This document shows, in pieces, positions 1 through 4,705 of a stretch of 6,194 nt of DNA. Location of the stretch: the NCBI GenBank assembly GCA_031285815.1, contig JAITVM010000001.1, forward strand, positions 1 through 6,194. The letters are read 5' to 3'. The stretch comes from Clostridiales bacterium (GTDB taxonomy: Bacteria; Bacillota; Clostridia; Lachnospirales; JAITVM01). The notes under the pieces are model-generated. The model did no database searches. It was not told the DNA's origin and saw nothing but the letters and a program-made list of their open reading frames with translations. The first letter of the stretch is position 1. Each line of letters starts with the position of its first letter. The translations under genes and the position numbers were made by a program.

Positions 1-401
1 TTGCCTTCGCGGTCAACGCCTATTGTATCTTGGAGTGAAATGTCACCCGAGTATTTTTTGCTTGCACGGATGCTCATAAGTATTTCATTATCTATACATC
101 TGGCAGCATACGTTGCCAGCCGTGTGCCTTTTCCAAGCTTAAAAGTCGAGATTGCTTTTATTAAACCTATTGTACCTATACTAATAAGGTCTTCATTATC
201 TTTATTAAAGTTATTATATTTTTTGACTATATGTGCTACAAGTCTTAGGTTCCGTTCTATAAGGATGTTTCTTGCACCTTCGGTGCCGTTTGCGTATTCT
301 TCAAGGTAATGCCGTTCCTCGTCGGTGGAAAGCGGTTTGGGAAAAGAGGTGCTTCCAGTAATATAAGCAAGCATGAAAAAAAAGTTAAAGAAATCCAGCA
401 T
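1..401 (-). CDS. sigK: RNA polymerase sporulation sigma factor SigK (pro-sigma-K), C-terminus beyond window
   Basis: Reading the minus strand from the ATG at 401-399 gives 133 residues that run off the left edge, so roughly the last 100 residues of this usually 230-240 residue protein are missing. Sigma region 2 is clear: NLRLVAHIVKKY at 51-62, DLISIGTIGLIKAI at 71-84 (core binding) and KGTRLATYAARCIDNEI at 91-107 (-10 recognition). These are near-identical to my memory of Bacillus and Clostridium SigK. The first ~12 residues are very hydrophobic (MLDFFNFFFMLAY), followed by a segment ending SFPKPLS, as in the inhibitory pro-sequence removed by the SpoIVFB protease. Known role: late mother-cell sigma factor for coat and cortex genes. 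A GGGGGAG ribosome binding site (417-411) lies 9 nt upstream. An in-frame ATG at 419 would add six residues but would lose that site. The reading frame is unbroken through SLQDTIGVDREG (122-133), so no skin-type insertion lies within this part. Confidence 0.93.
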   Translation of the reverse strand, partial: MLDFFNFFFMLAYITGSTSFPKPLSTDEERHYLEEYANGTEGARNILIERNLRLVAHIVKKYNNFNKDNEDLISIGTIGLIKAISTFKLGKGTRLATYAARCIDNEILMSIRASKKYSGDISLQDTIGVDREG

Positions 402-433
402 AACATAAAACTCCCCCATAGCATTAGTGTTAC

Positions 434-462
434 TATATTATGCGGCAAAGCTCGTTACTGTG
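434..462 (-). promoter_or_regulatory. Candidate sigma-K/sigma-E type promoter of sigK
   Basis: On the minus strand, CACA at 462-459 is followed by 16 nt and then CATAATATA at 442-434. This fits the known sigma-K consensus (mACm, 16 bp, CATAnnnTA) exactly. CATA is also shared with the sigma-E -10 element. Transcription would start near 427, giving a leader of about 25 nt before the sigK ATG. In Bacillus, sigK is switched on by sigma-E and then sustained by sigma-K, so this placement fits. The motifs are short, so a chance match is possible. Confidence 0.5.
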
Positions 463-487
463 CTGGGTAAAAATATCTAAAAGCCCT

Positions 488-515
488 TTAACAAGGCCGG
501 AACAAGTGGTATAAT
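488..515 (+). promoter_or_regulatory. Candidate sigma-A promoter with extended -10, divergent from sigK
   Basis: TTAACA at 488-493 (five of six matches to TTGACA) is followed by 16 bp and a perfect TATAAT at 510-515. TG at 507-508 forms an extended -10 (TGgTATAAT). The predicted start is near 522. No protein gene follows closely, so this promoter would drive either a small RNA (see 522-779) or a long read-through leader. Confidence 0.45.
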
Positions 516-605
516 TCTCTTATTATTTTTTGTAAATAAAGCCTGGCCCCTTAAATTAATACTGCCCTGTTGTTGCCGGATAATTTTAATATGGTATGTG
601 GTTAC

Positions 606-641
606 AACAAATATTTGTTTTTTGCGTAAAAAATTTTTTAC
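606..641. repeat. Two adjacent perfect AT-rich palindromes
   Basis: AACAAATATTTGTT (606-619) and GTAAAAAATTTTTTAC (626-641) are both perfect palindromes, separated by six bases. They could be dimeric regulator sites or hairpin parts of the candidate RNA around them. No regulator gene is adjacent, so a function cannot be assigned. Confidence 0.4.
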
Positions 642-723
642 CGCATATTTATATAACAGTTCGGTTTATACCGGAATAGCATTAATCCTCGCATGGCAAG
701 GGCCCCAAAACATTATCTTGCCG

Positions 724-779
724 AAACCCTACCTATTAAATTGTATCTGGTGATATAAATTAAGTAGGCGGGTTTTTTT
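724..779 (+). terminator. Weak intrinsic terminator candidate
   Basis: AAACCCTAC at 724-732 can pair with GTA (764-766) plus GGGTTT (770-775), leaving a three-base bulge. Seven T residues lie at 773-779. The loop is long (about 31 nt) and the stem is interrupted, so this is marginal. It lies upstream of the 819-847 promoter, where it would insulate the acyltransferase operon from upstream transcription. Confidence 0.25.
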
Positions 780-818
780 GTGGTTAAAAATAGAATGGCT
801 GTAAATGCTTAGATTTGC

Positions 819-847
819 TTGAATATTAGTATAAAATGTCATATAAT
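819..847 (+). promoter_or_regulatory. Sigma-A promoter of the acyltransferase operon
   Basis: TTGAAT at 819-824, a spacer of exactly 17 bp and a perfect TATAAT at 842-847 make the best vegetative promoter match in the window. The start would be near 854, just upstream of the first repeat fragment at 867. The operon mRNA would then carry about 220 nt of leader containing the repeat copies before the ATG at 1078. Confidence 0.6.
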
Positions 848-866
848 TATTTACGGTTATACAGAG

Positions 867-884
867 GTTTGAAACGGATTAACT
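867..884 (+). repeat. Right-end fragment of the 121-bp repeat element
   Basis: GTTTGAAACGGATTAACT matches the last 18 bases of the complete copies, including the right terminal repeat CGGATTAACT. The rest of this copy is absent. It abuts the next copy with a 2-nt gap. Confidence 0.75.
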
Positions 885-886
885 AA

Positions 887-1007
887 AGCTAATCCGATTG
901 AAAACCGCCGAAAACGAGAGCGGCGGAAAAATAGTTGGGGTAGGTATTTTTCCGCAAAACCAAAGGTTTTAGCATGAAGTTTGAGGCGAGTTTGAAACGG
1001 ATTAACT
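887..1007 (+). repeat. Complete MITE-like repeat element, copy 1 (121 bp)
   Basis: The copy starts AGCTAATCCG and ends CGGATTAACT, which are inverted repeats of each other with one mismatch. Internal structure: CCGCCG 905-910 pairs with CGGCGG 921-926. GCGGAAAAATA 923-933 pairs perfectly over 11 bp with TATTTTTCCGC 945-955 around the loop GTTGGGGTAGG. AAAACC 956-961 pairs with GGTTTT 965-970. The first two helices share bases 923-926, so they are mutually exclusive. There is no coding potential. The copy lies inside the predicted leader of the acyltransferase operon. Confidence 0.85.
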
Positions 1008-1010
1008 TAA

Positions 1011-1060
1011 AGCTAATCTGATTGAAAACCGCCGAAAACTAGAGCGGTGGGCCAATAGTT
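1011..1060 (+). repeat. Left-end fragment of the repeat element, copy 2
   Basis: The copy starts AGCTAATCTG three bases after copy 1 and follows the repeat as far as a diverged version of the sequence before the GGGGTAGG loop. It then stops 17 nt before the acyltransferase ATG. The short helix survives as CCGCCG/CGGTGG with a G-U pair. It shares an AGAG loop variant with copy 1, marking these two as one subgroup. Confidence 0.75.
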
Positions 1061-1077
1061 AAAAACTGGAGACTTTT

Positions 1078-2532
1078 ATGGTATTTAATTCTTTCTTGTA
1101 TATTGTATCTTTTTTCATAACTACTGTAATATATTATTTATCCCCGCATAAATTCCGGTGGCTGCTCCTTTTGGCCTCGAGCTTAATTTTTTATGGGGCG
1201 TGGGATTATAGGTTTTTATTATTAATGTTAGTGGTGATATTTGTAAATTATGCCGCATCTAAAATAATAAGCTCAAGCAGTAATGCTTTATTAAATAAAT
1301 TTTTGTTAATACTAAATTTATTAATCAGTTTTGGGCTGCTTTTCGTTTTTAAATATTTTATGTTTTTTACCGGCCTATTTAACAATATTTTTGATAATAT
1401 AAAAATACCGGAAATTAGGATCATATTGCCTATGGGTATCTCCTTCTATACATTTCAGGCTGTAGGCTATTCTATTGATGTGTACAAAAGAAAAACCACT
1501 GCGGAGCCAAATTTTTTTAAATTCACTCTATTCCTGTCTTTTTTTCCACAGCTTGTAGCCGGCCCAATCGAACGGGGCGAAAATTTAATGCCCCAGCTTT
1601 TTACAAAGAAAAATTTTGATATGGCTAATATTATTTTAGGGCTTAAATATATGCTCTTTGGCTTTTTTAAAAAAATAGTTATTGCGGACAGGGTTTCTGT
1701 ATTAGTTGACACTGTTTATAACAACCCGGGCATGTTTGAAGGGCTGGCTTTTTTAATTGCCACAATATTTTTTGCATTTCAAATTTACTGCGATTTCTCC
1801 GGGTATTCTGAAATAGCCAGAGGCTCGGCTAAGATACTGGGCATTGATTTAATGGTAAACTTCAAAACGCCATACTTTTCAAAATCCATAAAAGAATTTT
1901 GGAGGAGGTGGCATATTTCGCTTTCCTCCTGGTTTAAAGATTACATATATTTCCCGCTGGGGGGCAGCAGGCACCGGCGGCCGCGGAAGTATTTCAATAT
2001 GCTTGTGGTGTTTTTGGTAAGCGGCTTATGGCATGGGGCAAATATTACTTTTGTTATATGGGGCTTTATACATGGGGCAATCCAAATATTAGAGGATATT
2101 ATTATGGGGCCTGTTAACAAGGGGCTGGCGTTTTTAAAGCTGGAAAAATTTTTTGTAACCCAATTTATTAAAATAGCAGCCACCTTTTCTATAGCCTCCC
2201 TATCCTGGGTTTTCTTTAGGGCAAACAATTTTTCCGATTCAATTTATATAATTAAAAATATTTTTTCACTGCCTGATAAAATAACAGATGCCCAATATAT
2301 TTATAATACCATTGGCAAATTAGGCCTTAGCTATTTTGAATTTCTGATTGCCGTTTTTACGCTCCTGATACTTTCTTTAACTGATTTTTTCTCCAGGGGC
2401 AGCGATATCCATACCCTTTTAAGTAAGAAGCCGTTTATTATAAGGGCTGCTTTCTACTATATAATTACTATGCTTGTATTTACGCTGGGGGTTTTTAGCA
2501 ATGCGTCAACATTTATTTATTTCCAATTTTAA
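1078..2532 (+). CDS. AlgI-like MBOAT family membrane-bound O-acyltransferase
   Basis: This 484-residue protein has many hydrophobic segments, starting at residues 3-20 and 27-57. It carries the AlgI/DltB/PatA-type MBOAT signatures: PMGISFYTFQAVGYSIDVYKR at 118-138, AGPIERGENLMPQL at 161-174, CDFSGYSEIARGSAKILGI at 238-256, FWRRWHISLSSWFKDYI at 274-290 with His279, and SGLWHGANITF at 315-325 with His319, the usual catalytic histidine. SWVFFRA lies at 376-382. Length is normal for the family. Known role: passing acyl groups, usually acetyl, across the membrane to a secreted polysaccharide or wall polymer. GGAG at 1068-1071 sits 6 nt before the ATG. The last 32 nt overlap the SGNH gene, as expected for a translationally coupled pair. 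The acceptor polymer cannot be read from the sequence. It is not DltB itself, since no dltA/C/D context is present. Confidence 0.93.
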   Translation: MVFNSFLYIVSFFITTVIYYLSPHKFRWLLLLASSLIFYGAWDYRFLLLMLVVIFVNYAASKIISSSSNALLNKFLLILNLLISFGLLFVFKYFMFFTGLFNNIFDNIKIPEIRIILPMGISFYTFQAVGYSIDVYKRKTTAEPNFFKFTLFLSFFPQLVAGPIERGENLMPQLFTKKNFDMANIILGLKYMLFGFFKKIVIADRVSVLVDTVYNNPGMFEGLAFLIATIFFAFQIYCDFSGYSEIARGSAKILGIDLMVNFKTPYFSKSIKEFWRRWHISLSSWFKDYIYFPLGGSRHRRPRKYFNMLVVFLVSGLWHGANITFVIWGFIHGAIQILEDIIMGPVNKGLAFLKLEKFFVTQFIKIAATFSIASLSWVFFRANNFSDSIYIIKNIFSLPDKITDAQYIYNTIGKLGLSYFEFLIAVFTLLILSLTDFFSRGSDIHTLLSKKPFIIRAAFYYIITMLVFTLGVFSNASTFIYFQF

Positions 2533-3526
2533 AAAAAGCGTTAAACCTTTGGCGCTTCTGTTAATATTTATTGCAATTATTATTTTCTCAATTTTTATTA
2601 TTGGGCAAAAATTTTATTATGCTTCAACCCAGAATAAGATAAATGTTTTTAGCCGGCAGCGGTTTGAAGAATTTTATAAATCAAAAGCTTTGGATTTAAT
2701 TTTTGTGGGGAGTTCCCATTCATATTGCACATTCGACCCCGAGGTTTTTAACAGCAAGCTAAATTTAAATTCTTATCAGCTGGGAATGCCTTCCCAAACG
2801 CCGGACTCAACCTACTATACTTTACTGGAAGTTTTAAATTACCAAGAGCCAAAAATTATTGTTATGGAACTTTATTATTTAATGCTGGCGACAGATTTTG
2901 ATATGAAGCAGTTTGACCAGCTTTTTCAATTTTTAAATAACCCCGGGCTAAAAGAGGATTATATAAAAAATGTTTTCCCAAATAGCGCGAAGGCTAAGTA
3001 TACTATCCCGACGATCCATTATCAAGCCGATTTCCTTAATTATTGGAACGCAAGGCTGGTTAATTTTTTGAGTAATGAATTTAATTTGACACAAGATATA
3101 AAGCAGTCGAATGGCACAGAATATTATAGGTCATTAGGCTATGTATATTGTGACCATTACATGGATGATGAAGATATCGCGGATACAAAGAAAAGCTTTA
3201 GCTATGATGGTGAAAATTTTGAATTTTCTGAAAGGCAATTATTATACCTTCAAAAAATTGTTGAGCTTTGTGATGAAAGGGGCGTCCGGCTTTTTTTTGT
3301 AACAGCGCCAATTTCAAATGCCGCTTTTGATAATATAGATAATTATGGGCTGATGTATGAAAAAATAGCCGGGTTTTGTGAGTCGGCCGGTGTTAATTAT
3401 GTTGATTATAATATAGTTAATAGGGATAGGGGGCTGCTGGCGCCTGCTAATTTCCGGGATAGGAACCACGTTAACGACTCCGGTGCCAAAATTATTAGCG
3501 GGGACTATTCAAATTATCTTGATTAA
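2501..3526 (+). CDS. SGNH/AlgX-DltD-like membrane-anchored hydrolase, partner of the MBOAT protein
   Basis: This is a 341-residue protein from the ATG at 2501. An in-frame TTG at 2474 would add nine residues, but the G-run at 2487-2491 is placed well for 2501. One membrane helix spans about residues 15-36 after a short basic N-terminus, leaving the rest outside the cell. LIFVGSSHSY (66-75) is the block I nucleophile motif with Ser72 in the GDS position. FRDRNHVN (318-325) supplies the block V Asp320-x-x-His323 pair. FFVTAPIS near residue 275 is a typical beta strand and loop of the fold. Known family role: these proteins accept acyl groups from the MBOAT partner and move them to the polymer (PatA/PatB, AlgI/AlgX, DltB/DltD logic). 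The gene overlaps its partner by 32 nt, which supports shared function. Overall similarity to named members is too low for a symbol. Confidence 0.82.
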   Translation: MRQHLFISNFKKSVKPLALLLIFIAIIIFSIFIIGQKFYYASTQNKINVFSRQRFEEFYKSKALDLIFVGSSHSYCTFDPEVFNSKLNLNSYQLGMPSQTPDSTYYTLLEVLNYQEPKIIVMELYYLMLATDFDMKQFDQLFQFLNNPGLKEDYIKNVFPNSAKAKYTIPTIHYQADFLNYWNARLVNFLSNEFNLTQDIKQSNGTEYYRSLGYVYCDHYMDDEDIADTKKSFSYDGENFEFSERQLLYLQKIVELCDERGVRLFFVTAPISNAAFDNIDNYGLMYEKIAGFCESAGVNYVDYNIVNRDRGLLAPANFRDRNHVNDSGAKIISGDYSNYLD

Positions 3527-3608
3527 AAACTGTAGGTAAATGGGCCAAGCTTTTCCATATCTATGCCTTTGTAATCTAAATGAGATATTTCTAGGGCCTA
3601 ATAGTGAT

Positions 3609-3730
3609 AGCTAATCCGATTGAAAACCGTCCGAAAACAAGTGTGGCGGAAAAATAGTTGGGGTAGGTATTTTTCCGCAAGACCGAAGGTTTTAGCAGGA
3701 AGTTTGAGGCGAGTTTGAAACGGATTAACT
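3609..3730 (+). repeat. Complete MITE-like repeat element, copy 3 (122 bp)
   Basis: The copy runs from AGCTAATCCG to CGGATTAACT with the same terminal inverted repeats as copy 1. The 11-bp helix GCGGAAAAATA 3646-3656 with TATTTTTCCGC 3668-3678 and its GTTGGGGTAGG loop are unchanged. The small hairpin AAGACC/GGTTTT keeps pairing through a G-U pair. The first helix has an extra T (CCGTCCG) and the AACAAGTG loop variant, placing this copy in a second subgroup with copies 4 and 5. Confidence 0.85.
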
Positions 3731-3733
3731 TAT

Positions 3734-3797
3734 AGCTAATCCGATTGAAAACCGCCCGAAAACAAGTGTGGCGGAAAAATAGTTGGGGTAGGTATTT
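3734..3797 (+). repeat. Left-half fragment of the repeat element, copy 4
   Basis: The copy starts AGCTAATCCG three bases (TAT) after copy 3 and breaks off after GGTATTT, within the right arm of the long helix. Like copy 2, it is the downstream, 3'-truncated member of a tandem pair lying just before a gene. Confidence 0.8.
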
Positions 3798-3866
3798 ACT
3801 ATATTAGGGCATTTAAGGTTTTTGATAGAATTTTCGGAATGCCTTGGGTATACAAATCAATACATC

Positions 3867-3871
3867 GGAGG
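3867..3871 (+). promoter_or_regulatory. Ribosome binding site fixing the GrpB-family start
   Basis: GGAGG lies 9 nt before the ATG at 3881. The longer frame from the ATG at 3839 has no such site and would place this one inside the coding region. Confidence 0.75.
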
Positions 3872-3880
3872 TTTCGGTCG

Positions 3881-4468
3881 ATGCATACATCACTGGATAA
3901 ATTGAGCAATGAACAATTTCAGAAATTATATCCTATAATACTGTGTGAGCATGACCCGCAATGGGCAGCCACCTATGAATTTGAAAAAAAACTTATTTTA
4001 AGTGCGTTAAAAAGAGAGGCAACAAATATAAACCACTACGGCAGCACATCTGTACCGGGCCTTTTAGCAAAGCCATCAATAGATATTTTGCTGGAAATCC
4101 GGGAAGGTTCAAATATATATGATATAATTTTTAAAATGGCGCAGATTGGTTATACATACATAAGCAGGTCATACTGTTCCGAAACTACTTGTATGTTTTT
4201 TAAAGGCTATTCGGAATCTGGGTTTGCTAAAAATGTTTTTCACCTCCATATGCGCTACCCAAACGATTGGGATGAGCTATATTTTTGCAATTATTTGAAA
4301 GTGCGGCCGGATCTGGTCAAAGAATACAGCAAGTTAAAATTAAATATATTAAAATTGTATTTGAACAATAGAAAATTGTACACTGCCGCCAAAACAGATT
4401 TTATCATAAAAACAACAAGCCTTGCGCGTTACGAGCTTGGGTCGCTAAAAAACTCCTCAGTAAATTAG
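3881..4468 (+). CDS. GrpB/UPF0157 family protein (nucleotidyltransferase-fold)
   Basis: This is a 195-residue protein when started at the ATG at 3881, chosen for its GGAGG site; an ATG at 3839 would add 14 residues that do not look family-like. The GrpB core is clear: HDPQWAATYEFEKKLI at 24-39, then HYGSTSVPGLLAKPSIDILLEI at 52-73, where Gly54-Ser55 and Asp68 correspond to the nucleotidyltransferase GS...D pattern. NVFHLHMRYPNDW follows at 119-131. The C-terminal helical part (FCNYLKVRPDLVKEYSKLK, 135-153) is also typical of the family. The GrpB domain occurs alone or fused to CoaE; here it stands alone. The biochemical function of stand-alone members is not well established, so none is assigned. 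The gene is flanked by repeat copies on both sides and appears monocistronic. Confidence 0.85.
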   Translation: MHTSLDKLSNEQFQKLYPIILCEHDPQWAATYEFEKKLILSALKREATNINHYGSTSVPGLLAKPSIDILLEIREGSNIYDIIFKMAQIGYTYISRSYCSETTCMFFKGYSESGFAKNVFHLHMRYPNDWDELYFCNYLKVRPDLVKEYSKLKLNILKLYLNNRKLYTAAKTDFIIKTTSLARYELGSLKNSSVN

Positions 4469-4494
4469 GTTAATTATTTTTGTTGCCGATATAT

Positions 4495-4615
4495 AGCTAA
4501 TCCGATTGAAAACCGTCCGAAAACAAGTGCGGCGGAAAATAGCTGGGGTAGGTGTTTTTCCGCAAAACCAAAGGTTTTATCACGAAGTTTGAGGCTGGTT
4601 TGAAACGGATGAACT
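4495..4615 (+). repeat. Complete MITE-like repeat element, copy 5 (121 bp)
   Basis: This is a solitary full-length copy, starting AGCTAATCCG and ending CGGATGAACT. Together with flanking bases the ends read TATAGCTAATCCG on the left and its imperfect complement on the right, a 13-bp terminal inverted repeat with two mismatches. Internal helices are kept: CCG-T-CCG with CGGCGG, the long A-rich/T-rich helix with one base lost and one G-U pair, and AAAACC/GGTTTT. The flanks are AT-rich, but no unambiguous target duplication can be defined. Confidence 0.85.
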
Positions 4616-4669
4616 ATACTATTTAAAGAGGAAAAAAATTTTTGATTTATTATTATTAAAGGGAAGTTC

Positions 4670-4675
4670 TATACT
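4670..4675 (+). promoter_or_regulatory. Possible -10 element upstream of trpB2
   Basis: TATACT is one mismatch from TATAAT and lies about 30 nt before the trpB2 ATG. The -35 region at the correct distance (TTATTA, 4647-4652) is poor, and the better TTGATT at 4642 is 22 bp away. This is a weak candidate. Confidence 0.25.
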
Positions 4676-4705
4676 CAAAGAAGAATTAATTAAGGAGGAA
4701 TATAC

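Larger units (their letters stand above)
522..779 (+). ncRNA. Candidate structured small RNA, family unknown
   Basis: This segment lies between a good promoter (488-515) and a weak terminator-like hairpin, and has no supported reading frame. Much of it can fold into one long interrupted rod: GCCC 564-567 with GGGC 700-703, TTGCC 573-577 with GGCAA 695-699, GGAT 578-581 with ATCC 685-688, TAAT 587-590 with ATTA 681-684, and ATGTGGT 596-602 with ACCGCAT 640-646 (one G-U pair). A small hairpin CGGT/ACCG sits at 662-673. The right boundary comes from AAACCC 724-729 pairing with GGGTTT 770-775 and a seven-T run at 773-779. The rod shape resembles 6S RNA in outline only; I cannot match it to that or any known family. 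The segment could equally be decayed sequence, because AT-rich DNA readily yields pairings. Confidence 0.27.
402..1077. other. 676-bp intergenic region without a convincing protein gene
   Basis: This gap separates the leftward sigK from the rightward acyltransferase operon. I see no open frame with a ribosome binding site. It holds the sigK promoter, a divergent sigma-A-like promoter (488-515), a self-complementary segment (about 522-779), a second sigma-A-like promoter (819-847) and a repeat cluster (867-1060). Each is listed separately. Confidence 0.75.
3527..3880. other. Intergenic region occupied mainly by repeat copies
   Basis: After the SGNH stop come about 80 nt without a recognisable terminator or promoter, then repeat copies 3 and 4, then an 83-nt leader to the GrpB-family start at 3881. 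TTGATA (3822-3827) and TATACA (3849-3854) in that leader are 21 bp apart, too far for a confident promoter call. No reading frame is supported. Confidence 0.6.

Noticed and set aside
1..309. Open frame of 102 codons on the plus strand
   Set aside because: It lies opposite the clearly recognisable sigK frame and has no family resemblance; it is a shadow of that gene.
257..448. 63-codon minus-strand frame starting at 448
   Set aside because: It overlaps the start of sigK in another frame and has no recognisable features.
867..1060. CRISPR array
   Set aside because: The repeated unit is about 121 bp with 2-3 bp between copies, so there are no spacers, and no cas genes are visible.
1467..2228. 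Minus-strand frames inside the MBOAT gene
   Set aside because: They lie antisense to a gene with strong family motifs and show no motifs of their own.
2474..2500. TTG start for the SGNH protein
   Set aside because: The ATG at 2501 has a G-rich site 9 nt upstream and gives a normal short basic N-terminus before the membrane helix.
3839..3880. Longer start for the GrpB-family gene
   Set aside because: The ATG at 3839 has no ribosome binding site, while GGAGG is ideally placed for the ATG at 3881.
867..4615. Integron attC-like cassette sites
   Set aside because: The repeats are of similar length and bound genes in direct orientation, but they lack the paired RYYYAAC/GTTRRRY core sites, and no integrase is present in the window.
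4469..4705. T-box or tryptophan attenuator before trpB2
   Set aside because: No T-box core sequence, no leader peptide rich in tryptophan codons and no terminator/antiterminator pair; the gap is mostly repeat copy 5.
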